Below, one piece after another: positions 27,388-36,261 of a stretch of DNA of 64,000 nucleotides. Positions within the stretch are counted from its first letter, which is position 1. Each line of letters begins with the position of its first letter. Origin of the DNA: Aneurinibacillus sp. REN35. Lineage in GTDB: Bacteria; Bacillota; Bacilli; Aneurinibacillales; Aneurinibacillaceae. Below the pieces are notes generated by a model. It made no database searches. It was not told the origin of the DNA and saw only the letters and a list, made by a program, of their open reading frames with translations. The position numbers and the translations under genes were made by a program. The stretch is taken from positions 124,001-188,000 of the forward strand of contig NZ_JBFTXJ020000003.1 in assembly GCF_041379945.2 (NCBI RefSeq), read 5' to 3'.

Positions 27388-29319
27388 ATGAAAATACTTC
27401 AAAAATGGAATAACATGTCGATTCGCTTTAAGTTTTTTAGTGTGTTTTTAGCGGTCGTTCTGTTTGCGGCAAGCGGTATGCTTGTGTTGAACAACCAACT
27501 GCTGCAGGTGGTTCGGGATAATGATAAGATTATTACTCGTTCTGTCCCAAACTCAACAACACAGCTTCAGCTCAAGAGTACAATCATGGAGCGGATTAAC
27601 TATGTGATGCTGTATGTTTCAACAGGACGCCAGGAATTCTTAGCTAAGTTTGAAGATGCAAGTACCCATGCGCATCGTATTGAGGATCAATTGTTGCACA
27701 GTGCGCTGCCTTATGAAGAAGAAGGCATTGAACGGTTTATTAACCACAGTCGAGACTGGGAGGATATTCTATATAATGAAGTCATTCCTGTATATCAGCG
27801 CAACAACCGAAAGGATGCGCTGGATACGTTGAATGCAAGAGCACAACCGATCGCCATTCAATTAATGAATGAGGTAGAGAATCTTTCACAGCGAAAAATT
27901 AAAGAAATCAATCATGAGAATGCTAAGGTATTGCAGAATGCATGGGCTTCAGCGAAGGCTGGCTACATTGTTATGGCAGTTACCCTCCTTGTTGCGCTTC
28001 TGTTTTCTTATTATATGGCACGTAGTATTACGAATCCGATTTTATCGCTTCTATCCACGGTTCGCCGCATGGCGAAAGGCGATTTTAGCTCTAGAGTAGC
28101 CATAACAAGCCAAGATGAATGGGGCGAGCTAAGCAAGGCATTCAATCAAATGAGTATGAATACAAACAATCTAGTGGAAGAGTTACGGGAGACGAATGTA
28201 AGGCTTCAGGAAGAAACATGCCGTGCACAGGAATCTACCCGGTTGAAATCGGAGTTTCTAGCGAATATGTCACACGAGCTTCGTACGCCGCTTACAGGCA
28301 TTATCGGTTTTGCGGAACTTCTGCATGAGGATGCTGAGAAGCAGCTCTCTCCTGCTCAGAGAAAATTTACAAATAATATTATGAAGGCTGGCGAACACCT
28401 GCTGTCAATGATTAATGATATTCTTGATTTAAGTAAGATTGAGGCAGGAAAGTATGAATTGGAAATGTCTCGATTTGATCTTGTGGCATTGATTCGAAAT
28501 ACGCTGACCATGCTTGAAGCGAAAGCGGACGGACATGGCATTTCACTTGTGTTTACCACAGCGTATCCAGCTTTTCCCGTAGTTGCAGACAAGACAAGGA
28601 TTCGGCAAATTCTACTCAACTTAACGGACAATGCCATTAAATTTAGCTCTCCAGATAGCACGGTTCAGATTACATTAGAACAGGGCGAGAATACGGTCGT
28701 AGTTCATGTATCGGATGAGGGAATTGGTATTGAGGCGGAGAAAGTAAACAAGATTTTTGAGCCGTTCTATCAAAATGACGGTAAATTGGAACGCAGATAC
28801 GAAGGAACCGGACTGGGGCTTGCCTTATCCAAGCAGTTGATCGAGCTGCACGGCGGAGCGATTGGAGTTACGAGCAAGCTAGGAGAGGGGAGCGTGTTTT
28901 CATTTGAGCTGCCTGCTTGTGCCGAAGAAACTCTTAGCTGTCAATCATGCACACAAATCAGCGACAGTGAACCGCTTCTCGTATTGTATACAAAGGATTT
29001 TCTTGAATACTTTTCTAAATTTTCTAGGCAAATTCAAAAAGATAAGCGTTCTTTCTTGGTGTTTATGATAGAATCAAGGCAAGAAGCGGTCAAGATTGTG
29101 CGCGGACATACCGAACATGATATTTTGATTGCGGCGCAGTCTTTTCATCCCGGTTATGTCGATATTCTTGAAGGTGTACGGGAGTGTACGCAGCAGAAGG
29201 TGTACGCTTATATTGAGAAGCCGCTGCGTTTTGTAGAACGGGGACAGGTTATGAGAGTAGTGGATTATATTTTTCCTCCTTTGAAAGATGCTGAAGAGCC
29301 TTCACATACTCGTAAGTAA
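27388..29319 (+). CDS. membrane sensor histidine kinase with HAMP
   Basis: A 643-residue kinase. Transmembrane segment 1 (about 12-32), an extracytoplasmic four-helix-type domain (35-190), transmembrane segment 2 (about 193-212), HAMP (213-265) and a HisKA domain with H296 (FLANMSHELRTPLTG). The ATPase domain has DNAIKF, DEGIGIE and GTGLGLALSKQL. The last 110 residues (from LLVLYTKDF) look like a degenerate receiver or winged fold lacking a clear phospho-aspartate. It is encoded 13 bases after the lipoprotein gene and just before a stand-alone receiver, forming a sensory cascade. Confidence 0.92.
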   Translation: MKILQKWNNMSIRFKFFSVFLAVVLFAASGMLVLNNQLLQVVRDNDKIITRSVPNSTTQLQLKSTIMERINYVMLYVSTGRQEFLAKFEDASTHAHRIEDQLLHSALPYEEEGIERFINHSRDWEDILYNEVIPVYQRNNRKDALDTLNARAQPIAIQLMNEVENLSQRKIKEINHENAKVLQNAWASAKAGYIVMAVTLLVALLFSYYMARSITNPILSLLSTVRRMAKGDFSSRVAITSQDEWGELSKAFNQMSMNTNNLVEELRETNVRLQEETCRAQESTRLKSEFLANMSHELRTPLTGIIGFAELLHEDAEKQLSPAQRKFTNNIMKAGEHLLSMINDILDLSKIEAGKYELEMSRFDLVALIRNTLTMLEAKADGHGISLVFTTAYPAFPVVADKTRIRQILLNLTDNAIKFSSPDSTVQITLEQGENTVVVHVSDEGIGIEAEKVNKIFEPFYQNDGKLERRYEGTGLGLALSKQLIELHGGAIGVTSKLGEGSVFSFELPACAEETLSCQSCTQISDSEPLLVLYTKDFLEYFSKFSRQIQKDKRSFLVFMIESRQEAVKIVRGHTEHDILIAAQSFHPGYVDILEGVRECTQQKVYAYIEKPLRFVERGQVMRVVDYIFPPLKDAEEPSHTRK

Positions 29320-29349
29320 GGTTATTGAATTAGTAAAGGGGAATGTAAG

Positions 29350-29769
29350 ATGGGATACCGCATTTTACTTGTGGAAGACAACCCTTCAAATCGTGAACTA
29401 TTTATTGAAATTTTACAGCTAAAGCCCGAATATGAAGTACATGTAGCAGAAAGCGGAATCGAAGCGCTAGAGATGCTTGAGATATTTCGACCTGATTTGA
29501 TTCTGATGGATATCCATATGCCGCGTATGGATGGCTTAGCTGTAACCCGAACGATTAAATCCATTCCTGAATTGGCTTCGATTCCAATTGTAGCGCTATC
29601 AGCTCTGGCTATGAAGTCTGATATTAAATCGGCACTAGAAGCAGGCTGTATTGGCTATATTACGAAACCGGTGCGTATTCGAAGCTTTTTGGAGAAGATA
29701 GAGACATATATGCTGCAGGACAAACAGGAGGGGCAGCCTTCAGTTACTGCTCCGCATATAGAGGAGTAG
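29350..29769 (+). CDS. single-domain response regulator
   Basis: A 139-residue stand-alone receiver. Acidic E9-D10, phospho-acceptor D54 (LILMDIHMPRMDG), and the K of ITKPVR are intact, followed by a short disordered tail with no output domain. Such proteins act as phosphate shuttles (Spo0F-like) or bind another partner. It is flanked by two histidine kinase genes, 30 and 9 bases away, and probably relays phosphate between them and the REC-HTH regulator at 25.7 kb. Confidence 0.9.
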   Translation: MGYRILLVEDNPSNRELFIEILQLKPEYEVHVAESGIEALEMLEIFRPDLILMDIHMPRMDGLAVTRTIKSIPELASIPIVALSALAMKSDIKSALEAGCIGYITKPVRIRSFLEKIETYMLQDKQEGQPSVTAPHIEE

Positions 29770-29778
29770 GGTAAGCTG

Positions 29779-30711
29779 GTGAAGCGAACGAATTCTTTAG
29801 AGTTTTGTGTTTCTTTCTTTCTTGTGTTCATCCTTCTGCAGGTAGGTTGGTTTATTTATCGGCTTATTGCGGTGCCAGAGAGAGTCTGTGGAAGGGAATT
29901 GGTAACAAGTATTATTATTATTTTTACTCTGATCGGCATTCTTGTGGCTTTTATAAGAAAGATGTCAAAGCAGAATAAAATACTCGAAGATACAAACCGT
30001 AAGCTTGCCGAGCTTGATCGGGTTAAAACAGAATTTCTAGCGAATGTCTCGCATGAGCTGCGTACACCGCTGACTGTTATTATGGGGTATTCTGAATTAT
30101 TGGCTGAGCGTTTGAAGAAAGTAGAGAACGCGACAGATGTAAAGTTTGTTCAGACCATACACCGCAAGTCTGAGGATTTGTTAAGCTTGATTAATGATTT
30201 AATTGATTTTTCCCGTATTGAGTCCGGCAAGCTGGAACTTAAGCTCTCGCGCTTTAAGCTAGAGGATGTAGTGGATGAGATTGTAGAGGATCTTGCAACG
30301 AGCATCAGTGTCAAGGAGCATACAATTGAGCTAGAACATGCTGCTCTTCCATTATACTTGTTAGCAGATCGCGGAAAAATCAAACAGATTGTCGCAAACT
30401 TATTGCAAAATGCAATTAAATATACCCCGGATGGCGGTCGAATTGTGATTCGTACATACACAGACGATGAGGCTGGCTATCTTGAAGTTGAAGATAACGG
30501 AATCGGCATCTCTCAAGAGCAGATTGAACAGCTATATCAACCATTCAAGCAGATGGATTCCTCTTATAACAAAAAGTATGAAGGCTTCGGATTAGGGCTA
30601 GCCATTACAAAAAGCCTCATACAAAGCCACAACGGAACCATACAGGTGCAGAGTACAGTGGGAAAAGGTTCTCGATTTATCGTTTCCCTACCTAGGGAAA
30701 AAAATATCTAG
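29779..30711 (+). CDS. membrane histidine kinase, small
   Basis: A 310-residue kinase with two N-terminal transmembrane segments (about 8-30 and 42-62) and almost no extracytoplasmic loop. It has a HisKA domain with H92 (FLANVSHELRTPLTVIMGYSELL) and an ATPase domain with N box NLLQNAIKYTPDGG, DNGIGIS and GFGLGLAI. GTG 29779 follows AGGGT with 7-base spacing. As it has no sensor domain it may sense membrane state or act together with the larger kinase. It ends exactly where a sigma-B-like promoter for phhB begins. Confidence 0.9.
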   Translation: MKRTNSLEFCVSFFLVFILLQVGWFIYRLIAVPERVCGRELVTSIIIIFTLIGILVAFIRKMSKQNKILEDTNRKLAELDRVKTEFLANVSHELRTPLTVIMGYSELLAERLKKVENATDVKFVQTIHRKSEDLLSLINDLIDFSRIESGKLELKLSRFKLEDVVDEIVEDLATSISVKEHTIELEHAALPLYLLADRGKIKQIVANLLQNAIKYTPDGGRIVIRTYTDDEAGYLEVEDNGIGISQEQIEQLYQPFKQMDSSYNKKYEGFGLGLAITKSLIQSHNGTIQVQSTVGKGSRFIVSLPREKNI

Positions 30712-30737
30712 GTTTTGCATAAAGTGGTAGTGGGTAA
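30712..30737 (+). promoter_or_regulatory. sigma-B-like promoter of phhB
   Basis: GTTTTG (30712-30717), 14-base spacer, GGGTAA (30732-30737). Both boxes are identical to those at 12242-12267, and the predicted start near 30745 leaves a leader of about 25 bases with AAGAAAGG before the start codon. Confidence 0.62.
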
Positions 30738-30767
30738 AAAATTTAGAAGAGGAAGAAAGGATGGATG

Positions 30768-31076
30768 ATGAAGATGGCCAAATTATCGCAAGAACAAATT
30801 GAGCTGAATTTGTCCAAAATTCCTGGATGGACGCTTGAAGACGATGCATCAATTCAGCGTAAAGCCGCGTTCGGAAGCTTTCGCGAAGCACTTGAATTTG
30901 TAAATCAAGTAGGTAAGTTCGCGGAGGATGCACAACATCATCCTGATATCGACATCCGTTATAACAAAGTAAAGCTTCGTCTAAAAACGCATGACAAAAA
31001 TGGATTAACAGGCAAAGATTTTGCCCTGGCACAAAAGATCAACGGGATATCCTTACAAAAGCCAAAAGCAATATAA
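30768..31076 (+). CDS. phhB: 4a-hydroxytetrahydrobiopterin dehydratase (pterin-4a-carbinolamine dehydratase)
   Basis: About 102 residues covering the whole family length. The active-site block AQHHPDIDIRYNKVKLRLKTHD, with its conserved HH-PD, and GLTGKDFALAQKIN are diagnostic. The enzyme dehydrates 4a-hydroxypterins to regenerate the pterin cofactor of aromatic amino acid hydroxylases, and homologues have been given molybdopterin-recycling roles. Starts at 30765, 30768 and 30774 are all possible; 30768 has the best distance to AAAGG. No hydroxylase is nearby. A sigma-B-like promoter suggests stress expression. Confidence 0.9.
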   Translation: MKMAKLSQEQIELNLSKIPGWTLEDDASIQRKAAFGSFREALEFVNQVGKFAEDAQHHPDIDIRYNKVKLRLKTHDKNGLTGKDFALAQKINGISLQKPKAI

Positions 31077-31081
31077 TTCAT

Positions 31082-31141
31082 AATAATAAAGAGAAGAAGG
31101 CGCGTAGGTATATACCTACGCGCCTTCTTCTCTTTATTATT
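31082..31141. terminator. 60-base perfect palindrome, bidirectional terminator
   Basis: A 30-bp perfectly complementary stem with no spacer. The G+C core GAAGGCGCGTAGGTAT/ATACCTACGCGCCTTC lies within AT-rich arms (ATAATAAAGA and TCTTTATTAT). It lies between phhB and the convergent lipoprotein gene and overlaps the latter's stop codon. Confidence 0.9.
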
Positions 31142-31598
31142 GATAATTACGTCGCGGAGAGTCCGCTCCGTACTCTTCTCCATATTTTTTTGCAATCACC
31201 TGCTGGATCTCCTGTAGAGGTTTACCGGCCTGGCTCAGAGCAATTGTATCAGTGGCAACTGCAATAGCCTTTCCACTTGTGCTGCCATGGGAGTTCCAAA
31301 CAATTTTTCCATCCGGATTGATTTTATACAGGAATGCCTCTAGGATATTAGGATAGTCACTACCATCATACACAGGAACCTGCTTCATGATTTCCTGGTG
31401 CTCTAGTGCAAGCTTATATATATGTAGAATGCTTCCGTCCGTATTGGTCAGCATTTGTGGAGTGTTATGAATGCTGTCGGTGGTTTCTAAAGTATCACCA
31501 TTTGGAAGCTTCTCCTGTGCAGCTTGTGATGATGTACAGGCTACGGCAAAAAGAGAAAGAAGAAGCAAAAAAAGAGTAAGAATAAAACGCTTAAACAA
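31137..31598 (-). CDS. lipoprotein of unknown function, 153 residues
   Basis: A signal peptide with lipobox AVAC (C21) is followed by a small domain with LPNGDTLETTDSIHNTPQMLTN, ILHIYKLALEHQEIMKQVPVYDGSD and KINPDGKIVWNSHGSTSGKAIAVATDTIAL. I do not recognise the family. The start is TTG 31598 behind AAGGGGGA. It sits on the outer face of the membrane. The gene stands alone between convergent phhB and divergent 31775, so context gives no function. Confidence 0.7.
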   Translation of the reverse strand: MFKRFILTLFLLLLSLFAVACTSSQAAQEKLPNGDTLETTDSIHNTPQMLTNTDGSILHIYKLALEHQEIMKQVPVYDGSDYPNILEAFLYKINPDGKIVWNSHGSTSGKAIAVATDTIALSQAGKPLQEIQQVIAKKYGEEYGADSPRRNYQ

Positions 31599-31774
31599 TG
31601 TAAAAATCCCCCTTTTTTATCATCCACCGTTAATTATAAATGCATCTTCCGTATTTGTAAGGTGTAATTGTTACAATTTATCGCCAATTCATCTAGAGAT
31701 CTGTGTATATTTTAGAGGGCCGAGCATATATACAAGTATGAATGTACGAGCGGTTTGAAGGAGATGAAGAAGGG

Positions 31775-32533
31775 GTGTGGGTTCGCAATATTATTTGGTT
31801 TATCCTGCTTATCGGTATTGTCGTGTTTAGCATTTTGCTGTTTTTACTTGTCATGGACCCGATTCCTGATTATACGGAGCAAGCGGTAGAACAGACAGTC
31901 GGACAGAGGGAAGGTGGACAAGAAGCCGGTGGGGGAAAGGAGGGGGGGATTGACCATAACGAAAGTACGTCTTCGGTCAAGCAGGAAACAGAACAGCAAA
32001 CGCACGAACAAAGCAATCAGCAGAGTGTACCTGCAAAGACAGTAGAAGCGGATAAAGCGACAGCCGACCATCAAAGCTCGTCCTCTACCGAACAGAAGAA
32101 AGTGATCGAAAAAGAGCCGCCAGCAGAAAATGCGGGCGGCAAAAATGAGACAGGAAGTATATGGTATGCGTTTGGACAGGGCGTAGGGTATGCGGCCCTT
32201 TTTGCACTTTTAATTCCGTATATGCTTTTCCTGGCTTCAAGTATGCGCGGCAGTTCGGCTTTCCGAAGGCTTGGCCGTACGAGTGCACCGGCCTTTTCCT
32301 TTTTTTCGCTGATGGGTATTGCGGTTGCTGCGCTGCACGGCGGGATGATGCTTCGGCTGGTGGAGCCGTGGAATCGTCATCTGTTGGGTGGTGTTTGGTT
32401 GTTTGTTTTTATCATATTTTTTCTACTGCGAGCCAGTTTGTACAATTCGGCTTCCCCATTTGCCAAAGGCAACCCATTCACGATTCTCACCGTGCTAATT
32501 CTCTTATTGTTTGTGATTCACTCGCTTGGTTAG
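31775..32533 (+). CDS. membrane protein with Gln/Glu-rich linker, unknown
   Basis: About 252 residues. One N-terminal span (IIWFILLIGIVVFSILLFLLV) is followed by a low-complexity, Gln/Glu/Ser-rich linker of about 95 residues (no defined fold) and four C-terminal spans. GTG 31775 is the likely start (AAGGAG about 11 bases upstream); an in-frame ATG at 31742 would add 11 residues without a good ribosome site. No family recognised. Its stop codon overlaps that of the convergent acyl-CoA synthetase gene by 4 bases. Confidence 0.65.
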   Translation: MWVRNIIWFILLIGIVVFSILLFLLVMDPIPDYTEQAVEQTVGQREGGQEAGGGKEGGIDHNESTSSVKQETEQQTHEQSNQQSVPAKTVEADKATADHQSSSSTEQKKVIEKEPPAENAGGKNETGSIWYAFGQGVGYAALFALLIPYMLFLASSMRGSSAFRRLGRTSAPAFSFFSLMGIAVAALHGGMMLRLVEPWNRHLLGGVWLFVFIIFFLLRASLYNSASPFAKGNPFTILTVLILLLFVIHSLG

Positions 32534-34044
32534 TGCGGAAGATTGCGTAATTCCTTCTTTAAGATCTTGCCTGCGGCATTTTTCGGCAGTGTTTCAACAA
32601 TTTCAACGAAGCGAGGCATCTTATAATTCGCAAGATGCGGCTTCAGAAAATCAAGAACGGAGCGGCGGTCAAGCGTCTCTCCTTCTTTTGGGACAACAAA
32701 TGCTTTGACAACCTCGCCTTTAACAGGATCAGGCACTCCGATAACAGCGGCCTCTAATACGCCGGGATGCCGGTATAGGACCTCTTCGACTTCCCGAGGA
32801 TATACGTTTAGCCCGCGGGTAATAATCATGTCTTTTTTGCGGTCAACGATAAAGATATATCCTTCTTCATCCATATATGCGATATCGCCTGTATGCAGCC
32901 ATCCATCAATAATTGTTTCTTTCGTGGCTTCTTCTAGCTTATAGTAGCCCTGCATGACATTCGGACCTTGCACGAGAAGCTCACCCTCCTGACCGGCAGC
33001 CCGTTCATTTCTTTTCTCATCAACGATACGAACACTTACAGCAGGCAACGGTTTGCCGATGGACCCTGGCTTTTTCTCGCCATCTAGCGGGTTAAGGCTG
33101 ACAACAGGAGACGCTTCAGTAAGGCCATATCCTTCTACAAGAGGAATATTGTACTGGTGATTGAATAAGTTAAGCACTTCTACAGGCATAGCCGATCCGC
33201 CGCAGACGGCAAGGCGCAAATCGGGAAACTCCGCCTTACCGGAGCGGAGAGCCTGCGCTAGAACAACATACATAGCCGGCACACCGCAGAATACGGTTAC
33301 ATGATTCTGAACGAGGGACTGCATAATTTCCTTTGGATGAAACGCTTCATGAATAACGATTGCTGCTCCTGCGTACAGGGGAAGCAGAACCGAAGTAGTG
33401 AAGCCAAACGTATGAAACATCGGAAGCACGCACATGAATACGTCTTTTTCATTGAGTTGGAGTAACCGATTACACGAAGCTGTATTAGCAAGGAGGTTTT
33501 CATGGCTTAGCATGGCCCCTTTTGGCTTGCCGGTTGTACCGGATGTATACAGAAGGGTAGAAATCGTGCGTGGGTTGACTCCCACCATCTCTACAGGGTC
33601 AATAGCGGCAATGATCGCTGAAGTCTCTGGATTGATGATGAATACGTCCTGTAATCCTAAGCTTGCCTGGAGTTGTACAGCCGTTATCTGAAGCTTAGCG
33701 AGAATGTTCTCGTGGATGAACATCGCCTTTGTATCAGCGTTACGAATAACGTATGTAATTTCCTCCATTGTTAACGTTAAGTTCAGTGGTACAACAGTAG
33801 CGCCAAGCCGAGCTATAGCAAAGTAAGTATAAATAAATTCCGGCGTATTATAACAGCTCAGTGCAACCACATCGCCTGCTTTTACCCCTTTTTGCTGCAG
33901 GTACGTAGCATATTGCAAAATCGTACGGTCTAACTCACCGTATGTAATTTTTGTATCATGATAGATTAATGCCGTATCGTTCGGCTGTGAGTGTGTTAAA
34001 TAAAAATTGCCCACATGCAGGCCCTTGATTTCTTCCAGTATCAA
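32530..34044 (-). CDS. long-chain acyl-CoA synthetase (LcfB-like)
   Basis: A 504-residue adenylate-forming enzyme. Core motifs are LLYTSGTTGKPKGAM (P-loop), GYGLTEASPV, GWLHTGDIAYMDEEGY and DRKKDMIITRGLNVYPREVEEVL, with catalytic lysine in NAAGKILKKEL near the end. Overall pattern is close to LcfB/YhfL of Bacillus, which activates fatty acids with ATP and CoA. TTG 34044 is the start, 8 bases behind GAGGAGG. Monocistronic on this strand. Confidence 0.9.
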   Translation of the reverse strand: MILEEIKGLHVGNFYLTHSQPNDTALIYHDTKITYGELDRTILQYATYLQQKGVKAGDVVALSCYNTPEFIYTYFAIARLGATVVPLNLTLTMEEITYVIRNADTKAMFIHENILAKLQITAVQLQASLGLQDVFIINPETSAIIAAIDPVEMVGVNPRTISTLLYTSGTTGKPKGAMLSHENLLANTASCNRLLQLNEKDVFMCVLPMFHTFGFTTSVLLPLYAGAAIVIHEAFHPKEIMQSLVQNHVTVFCGVPAMYVVLAQALRSGKAEFPDLRLAVCGGSAMPVEVLNLFNHQYNIPLVEGYGLTEASPVVSLNPLDGEKKPGSIGKPLPAVSVRIVDEKRNERAAGQEGELLVQGPNVMQGYYKLEEATKETIIDGWLHTGDIAYMDEEGYIFIVDRKKDMIITRGLNVYPREVEEVLYRHPGVLEAAVIGVPDPVKGEVVKAFVVPKEGETLDRRSVLDFLKPHLANYKMPRFVEIVETLPKNAAGKILKKELRNLPH

Positions 34045-34211
34045 GTTTATTCCTCCTCAAATTTAAATGCTTGCATTGGTATGCTTCACATAAGTATACA
34101 TTTGAATAGAAAAAGTGTAAAATATGTTGTTTGTCAAAATATATCTTTAATGCCAGAAGGAAAAGAGGTAAAATAGAAAGGAAATGGAATGATACGGAAG
34201 GGGAATGGAAG

Positions 34212-34955
34212 ATGGAAGTGGCCTCGCCGAACTGGTTTGCGGACAGCATCATATTATCAATGGCCGAGAAAAATCCGAAAGTGAAGCAGAAGCTTGGACA
34301 GGAGATGACTGCCGGGCAATCTGCAATGTTTGCGGAGATGCTGGCTGCAGCCGTAAAAGATGAAGCGGCATCTCTTACCGTAGACCCCAATCGGCAGACA
34401 GCGACTTCGGAACTCATGATGGCTATGCTATCAGCTTCTCCTTATTCGGCTTCAAGCACTAGCGTTGGACAGGTAGGGGCAGCAGAGGCGACATCAACGC
34501 TGCCGACAGCGTTCTTGACACGTAAGGTGCTTCCTGCAAGCAATCCTTATGCATCAGCTGCTACAGCTCCTGCTTCGGGTCGGACTGATATTGATCAGGT
34601 GATCGCCTCTGCCGCTGAAAAATACGGTGTACCGGAAAAGCTGCTGCGCGCTGTGATTCACCAGGAGAGCAGGTTTAATCCGGCTGCACGCTCTCATGCC
34701 GGAGCGATGGGGCTGATGCAGCTTATGCCAGCGACAGCCGCTTCACTTGGTGTGAAAAATGGATTTGATATTAATGAGAATGTTGACGGCGGTACACGAT
34801 ATCTAAAGTCGCTTCTTGATCGTTATAACGGAGATGTTGAGCTCTCGCTTGCGGCTTACAATGCAGGCCCTGGCAATGTGAAGAAGTATGGAGGAATCCC
34901 TCCTTTTAAAGAGACACAGAATTATGTTCGTAAAATTACTGCCATGCTGGCATAG
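34212..34955 (+). CDS. lytic transglycosylase, SLT domain
   Basis: A 247-residue protein. The N-terminal 125 residues are Ala/Ser-rich and without fold assignment. The C-terminal SLT domain (about 127-245) has catalytic E152 in [23 protein letters not shown], and [32 protein letters not shown]. It cleaves peptidoglycan glycan strands to anhydro-muropeptides. No signal peptide is visible; the same holds for some Bacillus homologues (CwlQ/YjbJ type). ATG 34212 follows AAGGGG at 8 bases. Confidence 0.87.
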   Translation: MEVASPNWFADSIILSMAEKNPKVKQKLGQEMTAGQSAMFAEMLAAAVKDEAASLTVDPNRQTATSELMMAMLSASPYSASSTSVGQVGAAEATSTLPTAFLTRKVLPASNPYASAATAPASGRTDIDQVIASAAEKYGVPEKLLRAVIHQESRFNPAARSHAGAMGLMQLMPATAASLGVKNGFDINENVDGGTRYLKSLLDRYNGDVELSLAAYNAGPGNVKKYGGIPPFKETQNYVRKITAMLA

Positions 34956-34970
34956 TATAGGAATATAGCA

Positions 34971-35013
34971 GAGGCCCCTTACTGATCCGTTTCGGAATCG
35001 GAAGGGGGCTTTT
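34971..35013. terminator. bidirectional terminator
   Basis: GGCCCCTT and AAGGGGGC arms enclose about 22 bases, with TTTT after the right arm. It also covers the 3-prime end of the small minus-strand gene. Confidence 0.6.
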
Positions 35014-35134
35014 CTGTCTGTGCGATTTTCAAGCGCTCTGCAAGCGCAGGGCTAAAAGCAGGAATAAGATAGTAGCCGAGCGTTACAACAGCAGCAATCC
35101 CTACAAGAATCGCGATAAAATTCATCCCATCCAC
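34979..35134 (-). CDS. small single-span membrane protein, 51 residues
   Basis: Start GTG 35134 with AGGAGGG 9 bases upstream. The product starts MDGMNFIAILVGIAAVVTLGYYLIPAF, giving one membrane span (about 5-26), followed by a charged tail (ALAERLKIAQTEKPPSDSETDQ). The family is unknown. The excellent ribosome site and sensible composition support a real gene. It fills the otherwise empty interval between the transglycosylase and the aminotransferase. Confidence 0.68.
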   Translation of the reverse strand: MDGMNFIAILVGIAAVVTLGYYLIPAFSPALAERLKIAQTEKPPSDSETDQ

Positions 35135-35334
35135 GATATAGATCCCTCCTTTTTACATATAGTATGCCGCATATATATGAAAACCATTAGAGCAAATACA
35201 GCTAGAAGTCCTTTTCTTTTATACACACCCATGCCATAATAGTTTGTATATTTTATGAACTGATCGATGTGCAGATGGCTGAAGGTGGATGCAAATGTAC
35301 AAAGATAACCTTATATAAGACTGGAGGAAGTAAC

Positions 35335-36210
35335 ATGGGACAAAACCTTGCTTATTTCAATGGTCGTTTTATCGAACTTGACGAACCGGTTCTATCTATA
35401 GAAGAGAGAGGTCTGCAATTTGGCGATGGTATTTATGAAATGCTGCGAATATATGATGGGCATCCGTATACGCTAACGGAACATATTGAACGTCTATCAG
35501 CTTCAGCAGAAGCAATTCTCTTAGAACTTCCTGTATCAAAAAAAGACCTTGTCGACCTTGTTTATAATGGAATTACACGTTCTGGTATCCAAGAGGGTAC
35601 TGTATATATACAGATTACACGCGGGTCAAGTCCACGTAATCATTTATTTCCGCAGAATGTGGCGGCAAATCTCTATCTTATTTGGAAGGAAGGCGTATCT
35701 GACCTAACACAGATGCGTGAGCAGGGGATTACAACGAGGATATTTGAGGATGAGAGATGGAGCAACTGCTATATTAAATCCCTTTGTCTGCTGCCTAATG
35801 TATTGGCTAAAGAAAAGGCTCATCGTCAGGGAGCTCATGAAGCACTTTTTGTTCGGGAGGGTAAGCTTAAAGAAGGGTCATCAACCAACGTATTCATTGT
35901 AAAAGACGGGATATTCTTTACACCTGTTGCTGATCGCTCCATCCTAAACGGAATAACCCGACAGAAAATGATGGAGTTATTGCGTGTCCACGGGGTACGG
36001 ATTGAAGAAAGGGATATATCGGTAGCAGCGTTAAAAGACGCGGATGAAGTACTGGTTACAAGCTCTATTCAGGAGGCGCTTCCCGTTGTACAAGTGGATG
36101 AGACGGTGATTGGCGCAGGTGTTCCGGGTCCGTATTTCAAAAAATTGCTTATGTGGTATAAGGAAGAAGTGCAGCGAGCAGCTACGGTCATAGAAGATGC
36201 GAATGCGTAG
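35335..36210 (+). CDS. dat: D-amino acid aminotransferase (PLP fold type IV)
   Basis: A 291-residue enzyme interconverting D-alanine/2-oxoglutarate and D-glutamate/pyruvate, supplying D-glutamate for the cell wall. The PLP lysine is K148 (YIKSLCLLPNVLAKEKA). The substrate-carboxylate motif RGSSPRNH (96-103) distinguishes it from branched-chain enzymes, and EGSSTNVFIV and NGITRQ are the PLP-phosphate contacts. ATG 35335 follows GGAGG at 7 bases. Confidence 0.92.
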   Translation: MGQNLAYFNGRFIELDEPVLSIEERGLQFGDGIYEMLRIYDGHPYTLTEHIERLSASAEAILLELPVSKKDLVDLVYNGITRSGIQEGTVYIQITRGSSPRNHLFPQNVAANLYLIWKEGVSDLTQMREQGITTRIFEDERWSNCYIKSLCLLPNVLAKEKAHRQGAHEALFVREGKLKEGSSTNVFIVKDGIFFTPVADRSILNGITRQKMMELLRVHGVRIEERDISVAALKDADEVLVTSSIQEALPVVQVDETVIGAGVPGPYFKKLLMWYKEEVQRAATVIEDANA

Positions 36211-36221
36211 GGTAACAGTGT

Positions 36222-36258
36222 ACAGCGGAGCCGGGATTCTCCCGCTCCGCTGTTTTGT
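36222..36258. terminator. bidirectional terminator
   Basis: ACAGCGGAGC and GCTCCGCTGT with an inner GGGA/TCCC stem, followed by TTTGTTG; between dat and the convergent globin gene. Confidence 0.88.
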
Positions 36259-36261
36259 TGT

